Assembly: GCF_002265875.1 (NCBI RefSeq)
Contig: NZ_NPFA01000007.1
Location: forward strand, 137,425-201,424
Direction of reading: 5' to 3'
DNA length: 64,000 bases
Origin: Marinococcus halophilus
GTDB lineage: Bacteria; Bacillota; Bacilli; Bacillales; Marinococcaceae
Part shown: one piece after another, positions 33,338-40,546 of the stretch
How positions within the stretch are numbered: the stretch's first letter is position 1
Layout: every line of letters starts with the position of its first letter
Position numbers and translations under genes: made by a program
Notes under the pieces: model-generated
Database searches by the model: none
What the model saw: the letters and a program-made list of their open reading frames with translations, nothing else
What the model was told of the DNA's origin: nothing

Positions 33338-33667
33338 ATGTCATTTCATAATTCAATAGGGAAAAATATCAGGATCGCGCTTGCGGATATAGCGAAGGAA
33401 GACAAAGTGCTGAATCTGATTCTTCCTCCTAAAAGCATGGAAAAATTTATTATCGTAAAAATAGATTCCATTGATGAAATGGGAGTATGGATCGAGCACG
33501 AAATAGAAGCCGAGCTTGATGAAAATGATGACGGAGAAAAGCTGCTGCAGACCCAGCGCGAGAAAAAGTTCGTCCGTGCAAAATTCCTGATCAAGTGGCA
33601 CTACATCGAAGGCGCCTATGCCCCGCTCGATGATGACGTTAACAGCAAAATGAAATTTCTGCGATAA
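33338..33667 (+). CDS. Orphan protein (109 aa)
   Basis: MSFHNSIGKNIRIALADIAK... A beta-rich middle (FIIVKIDSIDEMGVWIEHEI) with an acidic loop (ELDENDDGEK) ends in FVRAKFLIKWHYIEGAYAPLDD. It may be an OB-like or SH3-like fold. GGAGG RBS. It is 34 nt after the WLW-family gene and 16 nt before the next, so it is part of an operon. Confidence 0.55.
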   Translation: MSFHNSIGKNIRIALADIAKEDKVLNLILPPKSMEKFIIVKIDSIDEMGVWIEHEIEAELDENDDGEKLLQTQREKKFVRAKFLIKWHYIEGAYAPLDDDVNSKMKFLR

Positions 33668-33682
33668 AAGGAGGAGCCGCAC

Positions 33683-34132
33683 ATGGACAACTGGATTCAC
33701 CAATTATCAAGCACCGCACGGCAGAACAAAAAAAACGCGTCCACGGTGGAGGAAGAAAAGCAGATGGAAAGCATACGTGACTGCTCGGAGCAGCTGAGAG
33801 GCATGTTTGATGAATTAATGGGCACCATCAACGGCCGGTCGGATTTAAAAGTGGAAAAGGTTAAAGGCCACAAGCATGTGAAATATTTTTACGGGGTTTC
33901 CGAGCTCATTGTTGAGTCCGGCGACATTTTCACCCGCAAAGGTTTTCTGGAAATGAGCTTTAAAATCCGCATTAATGACTCTGCCTACAACGTCAGTGAC
34001 GTCCGGCCCCGCAGCGCTTATTTGAAAGATTTAAATTCATGCAGGTGGGAAACAGAAACAGGCATGGCATTTGATGAAGAACAAGTGTCGCTTTTATTTA
34101 AGCAAGCACTGCTTCCTTATATTGAAGAATAA
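33683..34132 (+). CDS. Orphan protein (149 aa), family C copy 2
   Basis: A helical N-terminal half (STVEEEKQMESIRDCSEQLR) and a beta-rich half (HVKYFYGVSELIVESGDIFT) end in CRWETETGMAFDEEQVSLL. The end resembles that of the 21453 protein (TWRIDAPGGKELEQNDLDKI), suggesting a two-member family. AAAAGGAGGAG RBS. It ends the 32987-34132 operon. Confidence 0.55.
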   Translation: MDNWIHQLSSTARQNKKNASTVEEEKQMESIRDCSEQLRGMFDELMGTINGRSDLKVEKVKGHKHVKYFYGVSELIVESGDIFTRKGFLEMSFKIRINDSAYNVSDVRPRSAYLKDLNSCRWETETGMAFDEEQVSLLFKQALLPYIEE

Positions 34133-34144
34133 AAACAACAGTGG

Positions 34145-34170
34145 CAGCCGATATATTTCGGCTGTTTTTT
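34145..34170 (+). terminator. Terminator
   Basis: CAGCCGA pairs with TCGGCTG around TATATT, followed by TTTTTT. Confidence 0.85.
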
Positions 34171-34373
34171 GTGTTATTAAATTGTCGCTTTTAATTTTTG
34201 TTTAAAAATATACAATAATAAACAGTCATTAATGTTTCAAATTTAATACACTAAAATAATTTCCGAAGCCCGTGACAGGTTAAAAAGAATCATAAAATAA
34301 AATTCATAAATTGAAAAATAATAGTACTTTATTACTTGAAATTGGAGTATTATTAAAGAGAGGGGGAAGAACG

Positions 34374-34595
34374 ATGGCTGTCGTGTATGTTAACCGTCAC
34401 GTTCGTTATGTTCAGGTATTGTTAAGCGATGAAGGCAGTCTATTGCACTGTTTGACGTGGGAAACCGATGAGGGAGTGGTGTTTGACGTACATGCGCTCG
34501 ACGACAGCTCGTTTTCCCCAAAGTATGACCGGATTTATGTGCCCTTCGACCAGAAAACAATGACTCTCCATGGAAACACGTATATTTTGTATTAG
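34374..34595 (+). CDS. Small orphan protein (73 aa)
   Basis: MAVVYVNRHVRYVQVLLSDE..., beta-rich, with FSPKYDRIYVPFDQKTMTLH near the end. The last part resembles FQPADEKLLFHQGSQVIHAK in the 37215 protein, so they may be related. ATG 34374 follows AGAGGGGGAAG; the earlier frame lacks an RBS. Confidence 0.55.
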   Translation: MAVVYVNRHVRYVQVLLSDEGSLLHCLTWETDEGVVFDVHALDDSSFSPKYDRIYVPFDQKTMTLHGNTYILY

Positions 34596-34841
34596 CCGTA
34601 GTTTATATCCAGGCGCCAAGTAGCTGAAACTAAACAATTTTTACTGGTGTTTTATTTTATATACACATTGGTGTGTTGAATATGTTGATGATTTGTTGCT
34701 TGTGTAGTTTGATTAATGTTTTATTTTTAAGACAAGGCATGGTTGTTGCTTTACGGATACGGATTATCTATTGGAGCAGGGATTGTGTGCGGATGGTGAT
34801 GGCTGCCTGGCATTTCCTATGCAAGGGGGTGCAGGAGTGTT

Positions 34842-35105
34842 ATGCTTTGGGCGGGACAGAAGTTGAAAGGAGCTTGTGTTATCTCTCAATTTTCGTATGT
34901 AATCGATGAACAAGGCAACGAAGTATTCGTAGGGACGGAAAAAGACATTAAGGAAATGTTTCCGGACAGGGAGAAACATATTTTTAACACCGAAGAAGAA
35001 CTGCTGGGCGGTATACGTAATTTCCGGGAAAATGAACGGATTATATCCGTGGTGAGCGATCTCCCGGTGCTGAATGAACACTGGAAGGATAAGGACAATA
35101 TGTAA
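34842..35105 (+). CDS. Family B paralogue (87 aa), possible altered start
   Basis: The conserved part reads ISQFSYVIDEQGNEVFVGTE, then FNTEEELLGGIRNF and IISVVSDLPVLNEHW, and aligns with the whole of the 16756 protein. The only in-frame canonical start is ATG 34842, with GGAG 5 nt upstream, adding a short leader. An AAAGGAG lies 8 nt before ATC, where the paralogue has ATG. The original start may have mutated, or ATC may be used. Confidence 0.6.
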   Translation: MLWAGQKLKGACVISQFSYVIDEQGNEVFVGTEKDIKEMFPDREKHIFNTEEELLGGIRNFRENERIISVVSDLPVLNEHWKDKDNM

Positions 35106-35164
35106 AACAGCTTTGCTTTTTACTGGGCAGCTTTTGGACGGGCCTGTGATTACCCGGGCTCGGG

Positions 35165-35194
35165 CCGGACTTTTTGATAAAGTCCGGTTTTTTT
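35165..35194 (+). terminator. Terminator
   Basis: CCGGACTTT pairs with AAAGTCCGG and a TTTTTTT tract follows. Confidence 0.88.
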
Positions 35195-35273
35195 ATTGAT
35201 ACGGGCGTTTAAAAGCCCGGGCGTAGTATAATGAGACGAGCACCTCCCATTTTTGTTAGAGAGGAAGATGTTT

Positions 35274-35453
35274 ATGAAAAAGAAAAGAAATTCTGCCTGG
35301 CTGCTGCTGCCGCTACTGCTTCTGCAGGCCTGGTGGCTTTACCGGGAAGCGGAAAAACAAGGAAAACCCAAATGGAAGTGGAGCCTGTGGGGGTTAACCC
35401 AGTTTCCGGTGCCGGCGGTTGCTTTTTATATTGTTCACAAGTGGAAAGAGTGA
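35274..35453 (+). CDS. Small membrane protein (59 aa)
   Basis: MKKKRNSAWLLLPLLLLQAWWLY is a basic start and hydrophobic helix. A hydrophilic REAEKQGKPKWKWS loop and a second hydrophobic segment (FPVPAVAFYIVHKW) follow. GAGAGGAAG suits ATG 35274 better than ATG 35268. Probably an inner-membrane microprotein of unknown role. Confidence 0.55.
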   Translation: MKKKRNSAWLLLPLLLLQAWWLYREAEKQGKPKWKWSLWGLTQFPVPAVAFYIVHKWKE

Positions 35454-35565
35454 GCCGGGTGCTTCTAGTTGATGGTTTTAAACCGGCATCCAGGTGTAAT
35501 AGCATAGTAGGAAGCGAGAAAAATGATGGACCGGCAGCACCTATTAGAGTGAAGGGGCGACAAAC

Positions 35566-35868
35566 ATGAAACAGGAAACGCAGGAAATTAACGAAATTAT
35601 ATTGGACGAATCGGCACTGCAGTTTGAATCGGCATACTTGTATCTGGAAACATCTGATCCCGATCGAATCGGAGAAAGTGCCTGGACGATCGCCATTTAT
35701 AATGTCGAGCAGCAATTTTCCGAGGAATTTACCGGCCGAGACAGCATCAGCATCCGGATCAAAACTGAAGAAGCGGAGTACCAGGGGCTCGTTCAATTTA
35801 AGAATATCGAAGGCAGCGATAAGAAGCACTGCCACCTGGACGGCCTTGACGAACTGGTGCAGGTGTAG
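35566..35868 (+). CDS. Small beta-rich orphan protein (100 aa), family D copy 2
   Basis: MKQETQEINEIILDESALQF... has the strand/turn pattern and acidic character of family D: ESAWTIAIYNVEQQFSEEF, DSISIRIKTEEAEYQGLVQF and a His/Cys pair in KKHCHLDG. The RBS AAGGGG lies 11 nt before the ATG. Function unknown. Confidence 0.55.
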   Translation: MKQETQEINEIILDESALQFESAYLYLETSDPDRIGESAWTIAIYNVEQQFSEEFTGRDSISIRIKTEEAEYQGLVQFKNIEGSDKKHCHLDGLDELVQV

Positions 35869-35878
35869 CGAGTGCCTG

Positions 35879-35915
35879 GAACGAGGGCGGCAGCTGGGGC
35901 TGCCGTTCGTTTTTT
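35879..35915 (+). terminator. Terminator
   Basis: CGGCAG/CTGCCG inner stem with outer AACG/TTCG pairing, followed by TTTTTT. Confidence 0.75.
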
Positions 35916-36008
35916 ATATAGCTGGCCTCCCGATGGACGTTTAATACGCGTAAAATAGGGGATTATAGCTGTGAAAAGAAGATCGATGATTGGAAAGGAG
36001 AGAAAAAC

Positions 36009-36251
36009 ATGAGTCCAAGAAAAGAAGCGATGGCCCAGCTGGCCGGAAGAGTGGAACGGGGAGAAATTGGAGCGGAATGGTCGCCGGTGGATGAAATCGA
36101 GCAGGATCGTTTCCAGGAGCTTGTCGAGCACGGCTACGTCACGTACGCCGACGCTTCCGGGGAAAAGGAAGAGGCGGTCTACAGCGGCATTGCCATCACA
36201 AAAGAAGGCCGGGAGCTGTTTGAAGAATATAAGCGCCAGGTAGATGAATAA
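36009..36251 (+). CDS. Small acidic protein (80 aa), winged-helix-like
   Basis: MSPRKEAMAQLAGRVERGEI... with RFQELVEHGYVTYADA, then a beta-wing YSGIAITKEGRELFEEYKRQ. The helix-strand-wing pattern resembles small winged-helix proteins. It may be related to the 21200 protein. AAAGGAGAG RBS. Confidence 0.58.
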   Translation: MSPRKEAMAQLAGRVERGEIGAEWSPVDEIEQDRFQELVEHGYVTYADASGEKEEAVYSGIAITKEGRELFEEYKRQVDE

Positions 36252-36264
36252 CCTGAACGTATCC

Positions 36265-36296
36265 GGCGGGCGGTGTTAAACCAGCCGCCTTTTTTC
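36265..36296 (+). terminator. Terminator
   Basis: GGCGG pairs with CCGCC (36269 to 36289) and is followed by TTTTTT. Confidence 0.7.
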
Positions 36297-36391
36297 ATAG
36301 ACGCTGGTGAATGCGAAGAAATTTGAAGATTGAACCACCGCCTGGGACGGGAATGGAAGCAGACAGCAACCATAAAACCCAGGAGGATGCA

Positions 36392-36685
36392 ATGCCGACA
36401 TTAACGCTGGAATCTATTAAAACAGTTACTACAAATGAAGTAATTCATATAAACGATGGCAAGCTCTACGCAGGAGAAGGTCCATTGGAGCGCTGGACAG
36501 TGTCCATTATGGACTGTGAAAACAAAGAATTTTTCTATCAGGCATTCAACAGCGCTTCTCCCGCGCTGGATTTGTTTTTCCAGACCGGGGAAGGCTTTCA
36601 TTTTGGCGGCCAGGTGTACATCACCCGGGCGGATGAGGAAAATATAGAGCTTGAAGGAAGCAGCGCGCTTCAGGAACAGTCTTAA
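36392..36685 (+). CDS. Small beta-rich orphan protein (97 aa), family D copy 3
   Basis: MPTLTLESIKTVTTNEVIHI... with a W-bearing strand (ERWTVSIMDCENKEFFYQ), FFQTGEGFHFGGQVYITRAD and an acidic final strand. Layout matches the 32625 and 35566 proteins. ATG 36392 follows AGGAGG; earlier in-frame ATGs lack an RBS. Confidence 0.55.
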   Translation: MPTLTLESIKTVTTNEVIHINDGKLYAGEGPLERWTVSIMDCENKEFFYQAFNSASPALDLFFQTGEGFHFGGQVYITRADEENIELEGSSALQEQS

Positions 36686-36721
36686 TCCCTTCATTAAAAA
36701 TCGGATCTAAGGAGGATGACT

Positions 36722-37048
36722 ATGCCACAGGAACCGGATTTTTCCCGGGAAGGCTGGAAAGGCTACCGGGTACGCCCGCTCCATTTTGCCGGTGAATCGC
36801 TCGAAGTGTATCACGAAACAGAACTGGAGCTGCTCGTCCAGGTGACTACCTCGGCGATGGCAGCTGAAGCAAGTTTAAAGGAAGAAAACGTGCCGGAATG
36901 GTTATGGGAGATCGGTATCGATTATCTGACCAGCAAACAGCCGGAGGAAAGAAAACGTCTGGTAATAACTGTGCAGGACGTCACGGACGGCGAAGTAAAC
37001 AAAGCGTATGAGAATTTACTACGGGATTTTGAAGCACCCTCGATCTGA
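36722..37048 (+). CDS. WLW-family orphan protein, copy 2 (108 aa)
   Basis: The core PEWLWEIGIDYLTSK, RKRLVITVQDVTDGEVNKAY and ENLLRDF matches copy 1 at 32987 nearly residue for residue. The preceding strand LELLVQVTTSAMAAE also fits. AGGAGG suits ATG 36722 better than ATG 36716. The terminator at 37034 begins inside its last codons. Confidence 0.65.
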   Translation: MPQEPDFSREGWKGYRVRPLHFAGESLEVYHETELELLVQVTTSAMAAEASLKEENVPEWLWEIGIDYLTSKQPEERKRLVITVQDVTDGEVNKAYENLLRDFEAPSI

Positions 37049-37061
37049 GAGGGTGCTTTTT
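37034..37061 (+). terminator. Terminator overlapping the end of the 36722 gene
   Basis: GCACCCTC pairs with GAGGGTGC around GATCTGA (which contains the stop TGA), followed by TTTTT. Confidence 0.85.
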
Positions 37062-37214
37062 GCTTCTATTATATAGAAGAAACAAGGGGGAGCACTGGCA
37101 GAAAGAGCCGCAGGAGGAGCTTTTCGCTCGCGGACAGGGAAATTCTTTCAGAAAAAACGGGCAGGTGGCTTCTCGAACGGAAAAAACTGTGGTATAAATA
37201 AGTGGAGGGGGTGG

Positions 37215-37514
37215 ATGACAGTGGCTTTAGTGGAATTCAAATGCAGAACGCAGCCGCAGGTGACGTACAGTAGTGACGGTCATGAAATTCATTACAAGGT
37301 GATTGAATACGCCGACGGCTATGAAGTGGTGCTTCATTCGATGAGTGATTTTCAGCCGGCCGATGAGAAACTGCTGTTTCATCAGGGAAGTCAGGTCATT
37401 CACGCCAAAGAGCATACTTACGTATTAGACACCTGTGATTGTGTATACAGCGGGGAGTCCGATGAAACGATCGATCACTCGATCTGTCACAAACCATATT
37501 CTAAATCCATGTAG
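37215..37514 (+). CDS. Orphan protein (99 aa)
   Basis: MTVALVEFKCRTQPQVTYSS..., beta-rich, with YKVIEYADGYEVVLHSMSDF and a C-terminal segment rich in Cys and His (LDTCDCVYSGESDETIDHSI, CHK). The Cys/His tail could bind a metal. It partly resembles the 34374 protein. The ATG follows GGAGGGGG. Confidence 0.55.
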   Translation: MTVALVEFKCRTQPQVTYSSDGHEIHYKVIEYADGYEVVLHSMSDFQPADEKLLFHQGSQVIHAKEHTYVLDTCDCVYSGESDETIDHSICHKPYSKSM

Positions 37515-37622
37515 CGGTTAAACGGAGCTTTCCTTCCCGGGAGGCTCTTTTTTGTGGTAGACGCTTGCGCGCATACAGGCTCATATTTGTAATCATTCCG
37601 GAAAAGAGAAAGGGGCATACAC

Positions 37623-37847
37623 ATGCTGCATTTTGAAAAAAAGGACCTGCACAATTTAAACCACGCGGAGGCGCCGTACGTCTCCATTTACCAGTACGGA
37701 AAAACGGACATCAGCAGCCATCCCTCCGACAGCAGCCGCGTGGGACTGTCCAAGCAGGGTATGATGAAGCTGGTGAACTACTGGATCCAGGAAGGCAACC
37801 TTGATGATAACGACAAACAGCAGATTAAAGAATGGCTTGACGAGTAA
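37623..37847 (+). CDS. Small acidic orphan protein (74 aa)
   Basis: MLHFEKKDLHNLNHAEAPYV..., then RVGLSKQGMMKLVNYWIQEG and DDNDKQQIKEWLDE, largely helical. RBS AAAAGGGG. A terminator-like CGGAGC..GGCTC hairpin with TTTTTT lies before it (37528-37552). No function is known. Confidence 0.52.
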   Translation: MLHFEKKDLHNLNHAEAPYVSIYQYGKTDISSHPSDSSRVGLSKQGMMKLVNYWIQEGNLDDNDKQQIKEWLDE

Positions 37848-37975
37848 CCTCCGGAAGGCGCGGCAGTGAAATTTCGGGTTTAGCAGGAAGGGCGCCGGGA
37901 AAAGGAATCACAATTCACCAATCGAAAAATGAACTTCGGGCAAAGCTCAGTGCTGAAGTCGTTAAAGGGGGAATC

Positions 37976-38293
37976 GTGATAGCACGCCTGCTTGACTTTT
38001 ATCAGGGACCGTATGAAGGGAGCCCGGGAGAGTCGGAACATTTCAATGGACCGGTGCTCCACATTTTTGAGCGCGATCAGCTGCTGCTGTCGATGCAGAT
38101 TACGGCAGAAGCGCTCCAGAAAAATGAGCTCAGCGTAGACATGATGACGGTGTATGAGTGGCTCTGGCACCGGGGGCTTGAATTTATTGAACGGGAAAAC
38201 ATTACGGCAGCCACGGTGGTAATAATAACCGACCGGGATATCGAAAAGGACGAAATCATTACGGATTACCGGACGCTTGCTTTTCGGAGATAG
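37976..38293 (+). CDS. WLW-family orphan protein, copy 3 (105 aa)
   Basis: The core YEWLWHRGLEFIERE, ITDRDIEKDEIITDY and RTLAF match the WLW family, with a strand QLLLSMQITAEALQ before it. It is more divergent than copies 1 and 2. GTG start with AAGGGGG. It ends at the bidirectional terminator facing lexA. Confidence 0.6.
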   Translation: MIARLLDFYQGPYEGSPGESEHFNGPVLHIFERDQLLLSMQITAEALQKNELSVDMMTVYEWLWHRGLEFIERENITAATVVIITDRDIEKDEIITDYRTLAFRR

Positions 38294-38296
38294 AAC

Positions 38297-38335
38297 AAAA
38301 CAGGGCGCCTGCATTCAGTGCAGGCGCCCTGTTTT
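38297..38335. terminator. Bidirectional terminator
   Basis: Perfect 17-bp arms AAAACAGGGCGCCTGCA and TGCAGGCGCCCTGTTTT around TTCAG. It separates the small-gene island from lexA. Confidence 0.92.
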
Positions 38336-38341
38336 ATGGGA

Positions 38342-38968
38342 TTAAAAGATGGTGCGGAAAACGCCGGTGACTCTGCCGAGTATCGTACAGTTTTCTAAAA
38401 TAATTGGATCCATGGTGGCATTTTCAGGCTGCAGCCGGATAAAGTTTTCTTCTTTATAGAACCGCTTAACCGTCGCTTCCATTTCATCCGTCATTGCAAC
38501 AATGATATCGCCATTATCTGCGGTCTGCTGTTTTTGGACAACGACAAGGTCCCCGTCAAAAATCCCGGCTTCAATCATGCTGTCACCCTGGATGGTAAGC
38601 ATGTAGACCTGCTCCTCATCGGTCACCATCCGCTCCGGAAGAGGAATGTATTCTTCGACATTTTCCACCGCAGTAATAGGCTCCCCGGCTGTGACTTTAC
38701 CGATGACTGGAACATACACGGCTTTGCTTTCGTGAATCGGCTCGCTGCCCTGTTCTTCAAGCTCAAGTACTTCAATCGCCCGTGGCTTTGTCGGGTCGCG
38801 GCGGATTAGATTTTTGTTTTCAAGGCGGGCGAGGTGCCCGTGAACCGTGGAACTCGAAGCGAGTCCGACAGCTTCCCCGATCTCCCGTACCGAAGGCGGA
38901 TAGCCTTTTTCTTTTACTTCTTCTTTTATATAATCAAGAATTTGCTGCTGGCGCTTGGATAGCTTCAT
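38342..38968 (-). CDS. lexA: SOS repressor LexA
   Basis: A 208-aa repressor with the N-terminal winged helix ([37 protein letters not shown]) and a C-terminal S24 self-cleavage domain. The cleavage site is the AG pair in GKVTAGEP. The Ser nucleophile is in GDSMIEAGI and the Lys in ATVKRFY. RecA filaments on ssDNA trigger autoproteolysis. ATG 38968 follows AAAGGAGGTG; the longer upstream frame is not coding. LexA boxes lie between it and yneA. Confidence 0.96.
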   Translation of the reverse strand: MKLSKRQQQILDYIKEEVKEKGYPPSVREIGEAVGLASSSTVHGHLARLENKNLIRRDPTKPRAIEVLELEEQGSEPIHESKAVYVPVIGKVTAGEPITAVENVEEYIPLPERMVTDEEQVYMLTIQGDSMIEAGIFDGDLVVVQKQQTADNGDIIVAMTDEMEATVKRFYKEENFIRLQPENATMDPIILENCTILGRVTGVFRTIF

Positions 38969-39030
38969 CTCCGCACCTCCTTTTGAGGAATTTTTCTGAA
39001 TAAAGTATAGCATGAGGGGAACAAAAACGC

Positions 39031-39105
39031 AAACACCCGTTCTAATATTTTTGTTGACGGGAACAGGCATTCTGGTATACTGGATGAATATAAGAACATA
39101 CATTC
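39031..39105. promoter_or_regulatory. Three LexA boxes and yneA promoter in the lexA-yneA intergenic region
   Basis: GAACAGGCATTC (39061-39072), GAACATACATTC (39094-39105) and AAACACCCGTTC (39031-39042) match the Bacillus SOS box GAAC-N4-GTTC with one mismatch each. A promoter TTGACG (39054-39059), 16 nt, TATACT (39076-39081) overlaps the middle box, so LexA would block yneA transcription and its own. Confidence 0.8.
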
Positions 39106-39126
39106 TCATTCAGGGGGAACACACAC

Positions 39127-39369
39127 ATGAATAAACTAAAAACTTTTACTTCCACGGACTGGACCATGCTTGCCTTGTTTGCATTTGCGCTTATGTTTCT
39201 GGTATATTCAGCGGACGCTTCAATCACTCCGGAAACGCTGGACGGCACGGATACAGACCGGCCGGCAGAAATCGTCCATGAAGAAAACCATCCGGTTTTA
39301 AAGGACAGGTTAGTCTACCAGGAAGAGCCGTGGGAACGGACAGTGACATTTGACGCTCCCGAACAGTAA
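39127..39369 (+). CDS. yneA: YneA-like SOS cell-division inhibitor lacking LysM
   Basis: Identified by position: divergent from lexA, behind LexA boxes and followed by yneB as in B. subtilis. The 80-aa product has a transmembrane helix (WTMLALFAFALMFLVYS) and a short acidic outer tail ending TVTFDAPEQ. B. subtilis YneA is longer and has a LysM domain in the tail; none is visible here. It probably delays septation during DNA damage. Confidence 0.75.
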   Translation: MNKLKTFTSTDWTMLALFAFALMFLVYSADASITPETLDGTDTDRPAEIVHEENHPVLKDRLVYQEEPWERTVTFDAPEQ

Positions 39370-40056
<687 letters not shown>

Positions 40057-40124
40057 TTTATTTGCGGGAGCGCCAGGTTTTTAATATAATGATAAAGGAA
40101 CGCACAATTTAAGGGAGGCAACTT

Positions 40125-40364
40125 ATGCTTTCGAAAGAAAAAATTGACCGGATTAATGAGTTGGCCAAACGTCAGAAATCGACAGGGCTGACAGCGGAAG
40201 AAGAAGAGGAACAGCACGCGCTGCGCCAAGAATATTTAAACAAATTCCGTTCTTCATTCAAAAACCAGCTCGAAAACGTCAAAGTGGTGGACGAAGAAGG
40301 CACGGATGTCACTCCGAACAAGCTTGAACGTGTGAAACGACGGAACCGCAGCTTCCGGCATTAA
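40125..40364 (+). CDS. ynzC: DUF896 protein YnzC
   Basis: A 79-aa DUF896 protein with the family signature LSKEKIDRINELAKRQKS and EEEEQHALRQEYLNKFRS. It is a small helical-hairpin protein of unknown function located between yneB and tkt, as in B. subtilis. RBS GGGAGG. Confidence 0.93.
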   Translation: MLSKEKIDRINELAKRQKSTGLTAEEEEEQHALRQEYLNKFRSSFKNQLENVKVVDEEGTDVTPNKLERVKRRNRSFRH

Positions 40365-40371
40365 GAAAAGG

Positions 40372-40410
40372 AGGCCTGGTCTTGAAAAAGAGCAGGCCTT
40401 TTGATTTTGT
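40372..40410 (+). terminator. Terminator after ynzC
   Basis: AGGCCTG pairs with CAGGCCT, followed by TTTTGATTTTG. Confidence 0.75.
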
Positions 40411-40476
40411 TCTTTCTCCGCTAACCCGCTTGTGTAATCGTTTTAAAACCTTTATCATAAAAACGTACATGTACAC

Positions 40477-40515
40477 GGAACCCCCTGCTGAGCCACTTGA
40501 GTGGCACGGGTTTCC
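40477..40515 (+). promoter_or_regulatory. Long hairpin upstream of tkt
   Basis: GGAACCC pairs with GGGTTTCC, enclosing an inner stem GCCAC-TTGA-GTGGC. It is 32 nt upstream of the tkt start and is not followed by a T-run. It may be a leader structure or mRNA-stabilising element; no known riboswitch class is recognised. Confidence 0.45.
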
Positions 40516-40546
40516 ATAAAAATACATACTGTGGAGGGACATATGC

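Noticed and set aside
34673..34909. A 78-codon Cys-rich + strand frame
   Set aside because: No RBS, atypical composition, and it overlaps the better supported family B gene.
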